Shown here: positions 14,401-29,400 of the stretch, piece after piece
Layout: each line of letters begins with the position of its first letter
Position numbering within the stretch: position 1 is the first letter of the stretch
Source of the DNA: Epiperipatus broadwayi
Lineage: Eukaryota > Onychophora > Udeonychophora > Euonychophora > Peripatidae
Length of the DNA stretch: 64,000 nt
Assembly: GCA_028023455.1 (NCBI GenBank)
Contig: JAQFVV010000158.1
Location: forward strand, 930,001-994,000
Direction of reading: 5' to 3'
Made by a program: the position numbers and the translations under genes
The notes under the pieces: model-generated
Told to the model about the DNA's origin: nothing
Databases searched by the model: none
What the model saw: only the letters and a program-made list of their open reading frames with translations

Positions 14401-17400
14401 AGCAAATAGTTCATGAGTGGCAATTCTTTCTTGTATTTAGACGTTTCATTTTACTTTAACAGCAGCAGCAGCTTTCTCATTTATTTCAGTCAGCAGATCT
14501 TCATGGTGAATTTATGATGGGCAATGGAAAGTTCGGCATCCGATAGGCCATCTCCCGATGGAGAATAATCTAGGTGCTTTACTCGGTCATACCTTGGCAG
14601 GAACAAATTATTTTTATATTTTTGGAGACTCTCAGTGATCGAGAGCAAAGCTAAAGTTTTTGTCAATGTCTCCAGCAAGTCTAAGATGGCCTCTTTTCTT
14701 ATCTTGATCTCTCACATTTTTGTTAAGATATTTTTAGGTTCTACTTAATCTGCCCTGAGGATGGATAATCAATGCATTTTGTTGGTTTTTAATTAAAGAA
14801 AGCTGCCGTTCTATTGTTTACATTTTACATTCACTAATTACATTTTGGGAAATTTTTCTTTAATTAATCTATTATCTATCACTGACCGATGCTTTTAAAT
14901 TTGAAAGACAAAAAGGAAACATAAGATTATTTTAACTTTTAATTAAATACTACATCAGATTTTTTTTAGAATTATTATTAAACGAAATTTAAACAAAGCA
15001 ATAAATACGAACTTTATAATCCAAAATAAATGATTAAAATTATACAAAATTATATAACTAAAGAAATCTAAATTATATTATTTTACCCCTATTTATTGCC
15101 TTTAATTTGAGATCGAAATGTGTGCTTGTTTATGCTGAATTCTACATATATTTATACATTTTTAATATTGTTACACAATTCGATATCAAAAAGTTTAAAT
15201 TTGGGCGGGATAGACCGGTCAGCGAGAGACAACAGAAAAAGGTGAAACTTAAGATTCGAATACGAATCTTACTGTTTCAATTGTAAGGTAGTGCACTTAG
15301 ACAGATCAGAAATTTTATATTTACGTAGACATTGTTGCTGAAAGTTGACAACCATTAGACAATACATTGTATAGGAGCTTTTAAATAGTTCATTTCATAA
15401 TAAAGCAGCTTTTTATAGGAAAGAAAAGATTTACCAAAGTTATCACATATAGTGGGTTTTCCATCCCTATTTTATTCTTTATCTAGAATAACCAAATTTC
15501 CATTTACCATTTAGCTTGACTGGCCATCGACCAGCTACCTGAGAATAAAATCTTAAACCTATTTGAAGTTTGAAAAAAAATTTCAAATCTTATCTAGTCT
15601 GGATTTGACTTTCAAAATTATTGATGCAGCAAATAGTTGAGCGATCGCTATGACATGAGATCTTTCAGGTACTTTATTATGAAGAAATATAAAATAACTA
15701 ATAAATGTTTAATTCATGTCACAAGATCAAATAAATATTTTTTCATGTGTTAATAATAAAAGTTTATAAATAGTATTGGGAAAAATAAAATTTCTGTTTT
15801 GTAAAGATTGTATTGGAAAAATTAAAGAATAATAAGAAAATAATAAAACATTGTTACTTGGGAAATTACATTTCAAAAATAAATAATAAAAATTCACAAA
15901 TCTTATAAATAGTATAATAATCTATCCTTGCTGGATTTTTTTTTTCAGTTACATATGTTGCAATAATAAATCTATATCACAGAACAAAATTCCAAATGCA
16001 TTACTAAAGCATTTTACAGATAAAATTTCTATAGAATCATTTAACCAAACCAGTCATCAATGTCAAACTATTTTATCATATAAAAGTCTTTTATATTACA
16101 AAAATAGATTGGTCTTTGATATAACAAAAGAGGGACATTATTTACAGATTTATTTAAATAATTCTATAGGAATCATGCTTGTAAATTATTTGTTTCATGA
16201 AATAGGTTTATATTCTTAGTATTACATATTTGGTAAGCTGTAAAATTATGTATTCATAGTCATAATAATGTTATATGAAAAGAGATTCATATTGATAAAT
16301 CATTTTGAAATTTTTATAAGAAATCAAATTGTTTTATGGTGTTAAGAGAAATCATTCCAATAGCAGTTTTTTTAAAATACAATTTGTCTTCTAAAATTAA
16401 AAGTAATTGTTATATTTATTTAGAGTTGAATTTGAAATTAGGTGACTATCTTTTTTTTTTTTTTTTTTGAACATTCTTGTGGAAAACATCAACAAATTCT
16501 ATCACTAATCACAATAGTCAGAGATAAATAATAAAACTTTGTTTTGATCAGATCATATACATGACAAAGTTGCACCATATTTTCTAATTATTTTTTTACA
16601 TGAATCTATCTGATTTTTTTTATAAATGATTTTTATTTTGATTTCTAGACAAATCTTCATGGTGTAGATCTTAATGTAAGAGTTTTAACTACGGGTTTTT
16701 GGCCTACACAGTCGGCAACACCAAAATGCACAATACCAACAGCAGCTAGAAATGCATTTGAAGCTTTTAGAAGGTATAATAAATATTATTATAGCAGATA
16801 TTTTAGTTTACTTGTCAAAATGATGTAGTATGTTAATGAATAGTTTGAAAAAAAAAAAATTGCAAAATATACTACATGTATGTATGTAATTTTTAAATAT
16901 TTTTAAAATAATTATTGTAATTATTTATATACACCTGGGTCTCATTTTACATGATAGATAGGTTCCTCAAAAAACGCGCAAAAGAAATCGCGCAAAAATA
17001 GATGTAACTTACCTTGAAAAGGGGGAGATACGGACTGTGATTTTTCAAAAATCGCATAAAAGCAAAGCACCAACGTAAAATTACTTTAAAATTCACGCAA
17101 AAAAAAATAAGGAAATAAAATATGACTAATAAAAAATTTTAAATTTGAAAAAAATTGATGCAAGACAAATTTCGGTGCTTGTCTTATAGCTAAAGATGCC
17201 GTTGGATGGCACCGTTTTCACGCTAAACTATAAAATATGAACATTCACGGGCCGTTGATTTTAATAATTTTTCTGTGCTTTTTTGTAATGCGAAAATAAA
17301 AACAAAACAAAATCGTCTTTTTTAAATATTATTTTTTAATAACATATACAATTTAAATGATAATAATAAATGTAAAATAAAATCAACAAATTACAATTTG

Positions 17401-20400
17401 TTTCGTGTTTTTTATATCGTATACTTTTTAAATTGTGTTACAGCTTTTTTTTATCAATTTTCTATCGGATATTTTTTTACTTGTGTTACAACTTTTTTTG
17501 TTGTTGTTTAACTATAAAATAATAATCGTAATAAAAGTAAAAGTTGTTACGGTTAGATTTAGGATTAGGGTTAGTGTTCTGTTTGTTTGTAATGCTAAAA
17601 TAAAAAAATTCAAAATCGTAACCGTACTCGGACAGAAGAAAGAAACTCAAACTTTTTTAAACAACAACAAACACAAATGTCTTCTTTACTTATTAAACAT
17701 GTTTATAATATTTGCTTTTTATTAAGTTTACAAAAAAAACTGTATATTTGGACTTTTCTTAATCGATATTTTTTTCGTACCGCTCTTTTTTACTTCAAAA
17801 ATATACAGACGGTCCTTTGTCTCATGGAATATTACTAACAGTACGTTACTTGACACGTTACCTAATTGCAACTCAATAAAAACATAGATATTTAACATTT
17901 TCCCAAATAAAAGTTCAATACAGTACGTTGTAAAAAGTCTTATAATTATTGTTTTAAAAAATCTGAACATTTCAATAGTTTAAAATAAAAAAAAATCCAA
18001 TGAAAACAACATTTCACTACAATTCAAATACAAACTCTCATCAAGCCGTAATTATTTTTTAAATTGTGTGAATTCGGAAAATGTATTGACTGCTATGCGA
18101 CATACATGCTGTACTGCGACGCGACATAGCGGCCTGAATTCTGTAGCACAACAAAAAAGTTGTATTATAGAAAACGCGAGTTCGAACTTGTCGGCCGCGG
18201 AAACAGCATTTTTATGTGTTTTGGCGCAAAAACCGCGCCATAGAGCGGCATCTTTAGCTAAAAGATGAGTACCCAAATTTCTTTTAACTATAATATTTAA
18301 TTTTATTCAAAACTATATTTTTATGCATAATTTACAGCACAGTAATTGACATTTTTTTTATACACGTTTTAAATTATTATCGCTACTTGCTGATAAACAG
18401 GTTCGTTTGCAAACTGGTAAAATCAGATTCTTCACAGGAGGAAATACAACTAGCGCCAACTTCACTCTCATGTCGTGTTAATGGTTTTCTGGTGACAACG
18501 TAATTAGTAATTAATCTTTGAGACGATGATTTTATTAATTGTTTATGAAACTCGCGATATCCAGACATACAACCATTTAGCTCTCGTTGGAATTTAAGAG
18601 CACGTTCATGATTAGTGTCATTAATAAGAAAATAATTAAAAATAAACTTGCGGACACTAAATGATTAATAATTGATTACGTTCTTTTTTAAAATGCAAAA
18701 TTAACACGCACAACGTTTGAACAAATTTACATTATAATCTTGTAAAATTTAATGTGGGTATACATAAAATGTGGAAATCATGATTTTAATTTCATTATTG
18801 CATAAAATCTTATTATTATAAAGCACTGAAAATATTCAAATTACTAAGATGAAAGTCGAATTCCAATAATGTGTTATTACTTTCAATATGATGTAAGTGC
18901 GCGAAATTTCTTATTTAAAGTAATAGTGCATTATCGGAGTTCGACTTCCGAAGAAACATGATTCGCACAACTTCAAAATCGCGTTAAATAAATTGCGTAA
19001 AACGAGACCCAGGTGTACTTAATTTATTTAGATCTATATGGATTTTATTGAAAATAATAGCATATTTATGATATGTATTCAATTTATATTAATGAGTTTA
19101 CATATTGATATAATAGTTACATATAAAAATAATTATAATAGTTTCTAAACGAAGACATTGCTTTTCTTTGAAATCTTAAAGGAGCTGAGAAAGTAAATTG
19201 CTAATGTCTGCTCTATGTATATGTTCGTAATTTGCAGTAGTTTTTACCATGAGACTATGTATGATAAATAAACATGTATGAAATCCTCATATTAAGCATG
19301 ATTTAACAAATGAGTTTATTGTCTTTCACACCTGAGTTCAAGATCAAGAAAATGTTTTGTTTTTTTCTCAGAGAGTTAATTTTGAAGACTTTGATTGGGT
19401 TTTTGTGAGCAGGATGTATATGTGTAATTGTATGTATGAATCTTTTTTTTTTTTTTTTTTTTAGATTTTCAATTACATCGTAATAGGTAAAAATAATTTA
19501 TAGTATTTTTTGAAGACTATTAAAATTATCAATCAAAGTAGCCCATAGTGGCTGAAGGCAACTATGCTGCCATTTTATGATAACCTTCTATTTGGCTAGC
19601 TACTCTAATTATAGATCACTTTTTTAAAAAAAGAAGTTTGCATAATTGGAAAAGCAGTGGTGTTAAATCTGATAGTGGCTATGAAGTTAGAAGAAAAGAT
19701 AAATCAATTTGAAATATGAATATATACTTTATGATAAAAGATATATAAATATGGGAAACATAAGTGGATTGAGATTTATTATAAATAATATATGGAAGAA
19801 TGATAGAATAGAGTTTGATGGTATAACAAATAGAGTAGCAGATTAATTGTTCATTTTATTGGAATATATTAAATAGAAATAATTTAGATTTATGCATCAA
19901 CTAGGTTTCATTCTACCAATGCTTTTCAAGTAATTGTGGGAAATTTTAATACTAGAATTGATAAACGCTTTGAAAGATGAAATTTCAGTGGTTAAAGGGA
20001 AATAAGATAGGCATAGCAAAATTATATTACATTTTAATTAACAGAAAATATGTACATCCAAAGAGGTACAAAAGAAAGTCAGTAATATTAACTGATGATA
20101 ACTTTAACTTTCAGAAATGTTCTGATGATTGAAAGCTAAAACTAATTAGGCTCAAAAGTCAATGGGAACAGTAAGTAAATAATAGCTACTCTACTAAAAA
20201 CAATTGCATAAATAGCACTAATAAAAAGCAATAATTTTCCAGAATTGTTTATTGAAATCTTCTATCTATTTTGGAAGGATGGAATATTTAAATAATTAAA
20301 TATATTCTTTTTAGAGATGAACATTTGAACTTAATGATATGAGAAAATATAACTTAATCAATCACATAGAAAGGTAACATAAGACAATATAATTGCAATT

Positions 20401-23400
20401 AGGTGATATACTGAAATATAATTGAAGTAGCAATAAAAACTTAAGAAGTTAATAAAAGTCTGAAAGATATAAACAACATATTGGTCTTGGATAGAAAGTT
20501 ATTCCAACAATAAAAACTCTTTTGTTTACAGAGTAGTAATAGAAAAATTTTAAAAGAAGTAAATAGTAATAAAGAAAATAGACCATATAATAAAATATTA
20601 TTTGAAATGGAATACATTTTAAATAAAAAGTTAAATGCATTTAAATATTTGAATTATGGAAAAGTTCTAGGGGATTATGGAATCAGATATTTCAAAAGAA
20701 GCAAATGAAAAAGTTATTCACCAAATATTTAAATAATAGTGATAATTAGAAGAATGTATAATAATTTTGATATTTAAGAAGTGAAAAAAATATATATATA
20801 CTTTTATATAAAACATTTACTAAAATTATTATAAATCATTCAGATAATTCTGGGCTCATTGCCAACCAAAAGAATAAGTTAGATTTAAAAATCATTATAT
20901 AGCAAGGTAGACCACATTCAGGTATTAATAAATTTTTTAGAAAAGATTAATCGTAATTGGTAATATAATAATGTTCAGGGTTAATGATTAATATTAAATA
21001 AAGCTAAAAGCTTTTTTCAACGTTTTTCACTGTATAATAAATAGTTAAGATTTTACTTCATTAACGCTTAAATAAATTAATATATATATGTGCTCTGCAC
21101 ACAGGTAATGAAGCTATTAATAAATTGTCATGAAATTATCAAAATTTTGCCGCCAAGCGCTTTCGGGACAGTCTACAGTCCCATATTCATGGCAAGTTAT
21201 TCTGTTAATAACTGTAAAACTATGTAAATTTTATGCAAACTTATGTGTAGATGTTAGGTGGACCATTTACGAGATAGGGAATAGCAGGCCTCTCTTCTGT
21301 TGATTGCCGATGGGTCAGCTGCAATGAAGTAAGCTTCCCTAACTTTACGTTTGTTGTCGTATGAAGGTAATTCGATTTTTGTCGAACACGAGAGAAACAC
21401 TGGACATGCTTTTCTACCTACCACAGCCAGTGTCGTTTGCTCTGAAACAAACGACACCAAACGTAAAGTTAGGGAAGCTTACTTCATTGCGGCTGACCCA
21501 GCGGCAATCAACAGAAGAGAGGCCTGCTATTTCCTATCTCGTAAATGGTCCACGTAACATCTGCACATAAGTTTGCATAAAATTTGCATAGTTTTACAGT
21601 TATTAACAGAATAACTCACCATGAATATGGGACTGTAGACTATCTCGAAAGCGCTTGGCGGTAAAATTTTGATAATTTCATGACAATTTATTAATAGCTT
21701 CATTACCTGTGCGCAGAGCACATATATATACTATATAATAAAAAAAAATTAAGGATTAGAACTTAGTAGGCTGTAATAAAGTCACAATTTCACAAACAAT
21801 AGCTAGAGGTAGCTTATATCTACATTCATCTGCAATCATGTAAATATACTTAAGCTTGATTAAATTAAAATACATTCTTTTAAATCACAGTCATTTGATA
21901 ACGTATTTTTTGGAATTATTAAAGCTATTGCAGATTATATAGTAAAGCCAATATATTGTATTGATTTTATATATAAAGACGATTTATAAATCTTAACTTT
22001 AATTCCTTTCTATGTAAACAGACTTGACCTAGGTAATTTTTTTTTTTTCTGAATAATAATTATGAGATTTTGTATAATAAACCATTCAGACTAAAAAATT
22101 AGGAAGTTGGCATTTATATGAGAATGGGATGCCATACCTTTCTTGATAATGTATAATTAGTTAAAAATTATTATATAAACTTCATAGCAACAATGGATTA
22201 ATTTAGTTATTATCTAGTAGTAGAAGGGTGTATAACATGCTTAGAATTAAGTTGACTGTATTTTCTAATCTATTATTAAGAAATTAAATACTATTTTTCC
22301 TTACCATTGAAAAAAATTTTATATAGCAAGGAATTTGAAAGTGAATTAGGTTTAAAAATCACACTTGCTCAGAGTACTTTCTGTGAATAACAATTCACCA
22401 TTCACTGAAAACAGTACTTATGTATGTCTAGAAGACATTTTCCAGAACATCCTCGACTTATACATAGTCTCAAAATTTCATTCCCAGTCATATTATAATC
22501 ATTCTGGCAATGCTTAAAATGTTGTTTTTTAAACTCAGTAATAAATTGGGTTTATTCTCATCTAAATATTTATTTCTAGAATGCTTACAATTAATTTGGT
22601 TTTAAAAAATATTTGTTTGCTTGTTATGGCTGCACTTGTTTGCAAATTCAGCATATTTTGAATTACTGATGAAAACATTTATATATTCAGATCTGCTTAG
22701 AGGGACTTGATTTTAAATTTATATAAAACTTGGTATCCTATATTCAAGAGCATTGCACCCAATCTAGAGATAGAAGATCAGTTAATCATAAAAATATACA
22801 AGCGTACTGCAACATTCCTTTTTTTGACAACCTATTTAAAGTGTGATATTCTAATTCATCAGAAAATTGCTACAGATAAACTAATTTTATTTAGCACATC
22901 ATTTTTAATTTATCTCTGCAAGCTTAACACTTATTAATAATATCATTTTCATAATCTTAAAAGAAACCTATGTGAATCTGCTCAATATAAAAGAGTTTTC
23001 TGAATAAATAAGCCTATTGGAATTAAGCGGATGATCTATTTTATGGGTGCAAATGAATCTTATATGATGAAGGTGCTGGTTAAATTTAACTTACAATATT
23101 CATTTTTGCCTTTTTTTTTTGTTAAATGTCAGTTTTTATAACTGTTTCATTTGCATATGATAATGAAGCATACTATTAATAGATGCTTCATTTGAAGTTT
23201 GATGTTACATAACTAATTACTTGTACAAGCTTATTGTAAGTTTTAATACAAAGAAGATCAGAAAAAAATATTTCCGCATGATTTGCTATGAATGCATTTT
23301 ATAATTATGGACTAAAAACAGTTACAGCAAGATAAAGATTGATTTTGATTAATTATTTGACTATAATGTGAGATTTGCATGAAGGAATTTGTTTTTGGAA

Positions 23401-26400
23401 ATTCTAGAAATAAAAACTTATTCAGAATAAACAATGTTATATGATATTTATTTTTTTAAATCATTTGTAATTAAATGTTGTTTTATCTTTTAATTATTAA
23501 GAGATATGGTATGTTAGATTTATATAATGTATGGTAATTACACATGGCATTTGTTCAGATAACAATAACATATCAGGCAAGTTATTTTAAATGTTATTTA
23601 AATAATTATTTAAAGAGATTATGGGATGCTGGATCATGAAAAAGAAATGGTAATCATTTGTAGTAAAAGAAAAACTTTTTTTAAAGTTTGTTGCTAATTT
23701 TAATACTTTTAAGATTTTATGGAATATTTTAAATGACACACCCAAATATATTATTTTTGCAAATTCTTATTCTAGACATATATCTGCTAAAATTGATAAC
23801 ATCTTGACTGTGCAAATAGAAATATAATTATTATTATATTTTTTAAATATAAGTGTTCAAATAAGAGCAATAAATTACAAATGTATTTTTTTAATTACAA
23901 ATCATAACTTAAGTTGAAACATTTTTACATAATTATTTTTTATGTAAATTTAACCTAGATGTATTTGATATATTTTAGATGTTACTTATTTGATGATATA
24001 TATACTGTAGGTTTTATTTAGCCTATACTTGATATATCTTATATTCTGTAGGTTTTATTTAGCCAAACATAGCGGTCGGCAGTTAACGTTACAGCCTCAA
24101 CTAGGTTCTGCAGATTTAAATGCTGTATTTTATGGTCCAAAAAAGGAAGAAGGTAGTGAAACAGTAGTTCCAGGATCGACATCTAAAACAGTTATACCGA
24201 GGAAACACATTATTCAAGTCTCCACTTATCAAATGTGCATTCTTATGCTTTTTAATAACAGAGATAGGCTTTCATATGAGGTAATTAAAATATTTAAAAT
24301 GATTGATTATTCATAATCATTATCACCTAACTTATAATTCAATTATGCTAGGAAATTGCAAATGAAACGGATATTCCTGAAAGAGATTTAATCAGAGCCA
24401 TGCAATCTTTAGCACTTGGAAAAGCAACTCAGAGAATTTTAATTAAGAATCCAAAGACAAAAGAAATAGGTGATTCATTTGTTCATTTTATGCAAATTAG
24501 TTTTATATTTGTGTATGTTTTTATATTTACATATATATATTTTCCTCCCACAGAACCAAATCATATATTTAGTGTAAATGACTCATTTACTTCAAAATTA
24601 CATCGTGTCAAGATTCAAACAGGTATATTTAATTTTTTTTATATACATATATTATGTACTGTATTTTATTCTAGTACAAGTTGCATTGGCAATTTAGAAG
24701 TTAAACTACTAAATTTCTAAAAAGAGAATATTTTTATTTAAATATCTGATTGATTTAGTTTAGACAATGTGGTTTGTATAGATTTTTTTTTGTGTGCGTG
24801 TTAAAAGAAATCGAAAAGAGAGAAAAGATATAAAGAATATAATAAAAACAAAAAGGAAAACTACTTTATGTTTTTGTAAAGTTAAGAAAAAAAACCTTTA
24901 TCGTGAAGTCAGTAGCAATATGTAAAACAAAATTTGCATCATTCCTTCGGTAATTAAAGATGGCGACTCAAGGGGGAAAAAAACTTTGTGGGCCAAATTA
25001 CATTAAATTTGGTCTAAATTAACAAGTATCAACAGGGGTTGCACAGAGAGACTTAAAAAAAATCAGGACTATAAAAAAAGAGAAACATTGTGCGTCAAGG
25101 TGCTTAGATATTTGTTCCTAAAATAAAACAGTTCAAAATAAATGTTAAGTGTTGAAGAAATTTTGAAGAGCATGTCAAACTACTCTCACCAGCATGTGTA
25201 AATCATACTAAGATGTGTGAGTAGAAGTTCGTTTGCCAATGTTGCTTTTTGCCTCATGAACTACCACGAGTGAAGCCATCTCCTACTAAATCTGAAACCG
25301 CGGAGTGCTTATAGACTGCAAGAATATTGAACAGCAGATCCCTCCCAAGATAAATCCATGCATAGTAAATTCTATAATATGATACGTGAACAGTTAAACT
25401 TATTGGGTAAGAAACTTTATTAATTCAAATATCAGTGATCACTTTTTCTTGAGCTCTTAAGTGTGATAAACTGTCGTTTTGAGTCATATCAATTAAAATA
25501 AAATCTTATCGGTAGTTTTAATCCCTATTTATTTTCTCTTATATTTCAATAATATTATAAATATTTCATTGTGTATCAATAAATTTAAATATAACTTCGG
25601 TTGATATTTAGTTATTGATTATTCATTGTCTAAATTCATTTAAAATTTATCATTATTATAATTAGATTAAATAAATTGCTGATGCTGTACTTGAAAACAC
25701 AATCCTCCGGTCATTTCAAATAACTACAATAACAGTTGATAGAATAAAGAGGGGGGGGGGTTGGTGGACTTTCATGCGAAGTCCTGGCACCTTTCAAACA
25801 GATTAAAAGCTGGCTTACTCATCCCTATTATTTTAGTAATTACATTGGGTGAAAGGGGTTCGTGTGATCAGGAAAGATAATTGCATTGATAAAATTCCCT
25901 GAAATTTTTCTAATGAAAAATTTAATAGATCAAACGTAATTTGGTCACCGAATATGAGGTAATTAACTTGTCAAAACCCTAATTATACCATGGATGGTAC
26001 AATTACATGTTTGTTATGTATTGTTTTTGAATTGATTAGCTCGATTTTTACAAATTCGAATTATTTTTTTAAATAAATTGATTGTAAAAGCTTTTTAAAT
26101 TTTTTTCTCAGTGTAACCAATCTATTTGTTGTTAATCTTGTAATAATTTAACTTTTAGGATTTTTAGTGCCTTGAATATAAGTTTGAATATTGGAGATCT
26201 TTTAATTATTTGTCATAGGAAGATAGTCGAGAGAAATTGAATAGTAAACTGAAAAAAAATTTTAATTTAAGTTGTTTTTGATAAATTATTATTTTATGCA
26301 GCTAACCTTCTGAAGTGTTTGATATTCTTGAAAATAGAGCATAGTACTTCTCAATCATTATGGTAATTTTTAACTATATTTGTTCTCAAATTGTTAAATA

Positions 26401-29400
26401 TTTAGTTTTTCTTCATATATTCTTCATGATTGTTTGTTTATTCAGTAAATATTAGATTTGTATATTGTCATCTTTTAACAGATAATTTTTATTTTGCTTT
26501 TCATAAAATAAAAAAAATCTTAGTTATACAATGCTTCTGATGCAGAATGCTTTTTATTTATTTATTATTGAAATAGATAATATCTTATTCATTTCACTGT
26601 CAGCCATGTAATCTACATGGTAGAGAGAGGATTTTCAGTTGTTATGGAGATAACTAATAAATATAGCAGTACAAAAGTTTAAAAAAAAGTCATATAAAAT
26701 AAAACTAGTGTCCTAAAATAAAGTATTAAAAGTAATAATTATAGGTAAATTTAAAATAAATTTATTAAGTTATATTATAAAATAATAATTAATAATATTA
26801 TAGGCTTTAGTATAAAAATGCTTAAATTTAAAGGAAACTAATACATTATGTAAACTAGGTTAAAACTATTTATCTTATCAAAGATAAAAGACTATGTTTC
26901 AAATAATGTTGTCAGGAATGTATTAAAAGAAATAGATTTTAAAAATTTAATTAAATCTACATTTTGAATTAAATAATGAGATTAAAAATAAGATAATTAA
27001 AAGTTAATTCTGTTTTTAAATTTAAAATTTCATTTTGAAGTGGAAATAGATTTGAAAAACTAGGTATAAAATGCAAGCTATTAAATAATGAAGGTGTTTT
27101 GAAAATTCAGTCAATTAAATAATTATAGTGTATTGAAAATTCATGTAATTAAAATAAATGTGAAATCACTAAAATTGTTGTAAATAAGAGATCATCAAAG
27201 ATATTGTAAACAAGAGGTCAAAATATATGTAATCAAATTTTTTTGAAATTAATCAATCTGCATTATTATTTTATTTGAGCTTCATTGAACTGCCATTAGG
27301 ATGGTAGTAGAAAAAAGGAAAAACCCTAGCTACCAGAAGTCTGACCTGGATCCTCTGATCAAGCTATTTTGGAAGAATCTCACAACGAAAAATAAAACCC
27401 TAAACCTGAAATATATTCAAGGACAGGAAATTGACAAAGGACAATATAGTAAGTTGTAAAGAAAGAAACATTATTGTAAATGGAATCAATTAATGGTTGC
27501 CTTCGTGGGGAACTATTAGCTCACACAAAAAATCTCACAAAGAACTACAGAAAGAATCTCAGCTATAAAACTTTGTTACATAAGTCAAAAAAAAACAACT
27601 ATTTATCAATTAGACTGATTAACAATTTTAACTTTTATTTTATGATCTTTTACAGTATATTAATTTTAATGAACTGTATTTTATTATGTATGAAGTGTTT
27701 ATATTGATTGATTAAAGGAAGAAGTGAATGTTTTGTTTAATAAAAAATGTTCAGCATTTGCTGTTAAGTGTATGCTCTAACTCTGAGGTCCCCAAAGTGG
27801 TCTATATAGACCCCCAGAGGTCTATTTAACAAAAGTAGGGATCGATCTGAGCCAGGGGGGTCATTTGGGAGTCGAAGGAAAAACAATTCTTAATATGCAA
27901 ATCACACATACCTAACTGCGTATATAAAATTTGTGAATGTTTTTATAATTGACTTAATATCAGTTTCTTTATAGAAAATAAATTAATAAACGTATATTTA
28001 TTCGGGTGAAACAAGTATTTACGTACCAGCGCGCAGCGGCGCGAACTCTGCACTTCTGGCTTATGAGTCATATGCATGTGTGCGTTTGTCCAAATGTCAC
28101 GAGCGTTGATGTTACAAACGCAAATATACGCAGTTTCAGCTATCTTTGCAAATTGTGAACAGTGTTAAATATTTGCAGTGTCATTATTACTACTTTTATA
28201 GTATTGGATAATTAGTTATAGTTTCTATAAAACTATTCGTTTAGTTTAGATATCAATTTTAATTATCAATACATGTAAAAAAGAAGGTAAGTATTAATAA
28301 TATGGATTAGTATAGTATACCAACTTATTTTTAACTTATTTATAGAACCCTAATTAAAAAATGGCAGCTTCAGTTTCTAAAAAGAAATGTCGGTATTATT
28401 CATTGGATTATTTGAAATTTGGATTTATTTGTTCACCGACAAATGAAACGATTCCTATGTGTCTTCTATGCGAAAAAACTTTTGGAAATGACTACATGAA
28501 ACCGTCAAAAATGAAAGATCATCTTGAAAGGGTTCACTCAGATAAAAAAAATAAAGAACTTGAATTTTTCAAAAAACTTAAAGAAAAAGTCACATGTCGA
28601 CCAACTATAAAAAGTTTTATGAAGCAGTCTACTGAAGTTGAAACTGAAGGAGGATTAATAGCTTCGTACAAGATTTCGCTTAATATAGCAAAGAGGGGAA
28701 AACCACACACACTCGCTGAAGAAATTGTTATACCTGCAATTAAAGACGTCATTGAGAATGTAATGAAAAAAGACTCCGTTAATGTTTTAAAGTCCTTGCC
28801 ATTATGTGCAAATTCTGTAAAACGGCGTATTGACGAAATGGCAGAAGAAATGAAAAATATGGTAGTTTCAGAGCTAAAAAATTACAAGTTCTCTATTCAA
28901 CTTGATGAATCTGTTTTTAGCGTTTCTGCTGTTCTTATGGTGTACGTTAGATATTTCAGTAAAATGAAAGGACAAGTCATTGATGAATTTTTATTTGCTA
29001 AATATCTTGAAACTGATGGAAAAGGAGTGACAATTTTTAGATGTTTACAAGAATATTTAAATAAATATGATATTCCGCTTGAAAATATAATAGCAGTAGC
29101 CACAGATGGCGCACCTGCTATGGTAGGGCGTTACCGAGGTTTTGCTAGATTTCTCAAAGAAAAAGTGCCCGGTATACATACTATTCATTGTGTGTTGCAT
29201 AGAAACAACTTAATAGCATAATATCGGAGACCAGAGTTACATAAAGCTTTACAGTTTTGTATTAAGTGTATCAATCAAATTAAAGCCCAACCTCTTGAAT
29301 CAAGATTATTTTCCAAACTTTGTGAGGAAAACGACGAGGTATTTAACCAATGACTTCTGCACACGGAAGTTAGATGGTTGTCTAGAGGTGTATGCTTGCA

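Noticed and set aside
21254-21570. Overlapping open frames on both strands in the foldback
   Set aside because: They are mirror images produced by the inverted arms, with no known domain.
24005-24023. Upstream duplicated acceptor as the real exon start
   Set aside because: It adds 41 nt and runs into TGA after seven codons, so it cannot encode CUL3.
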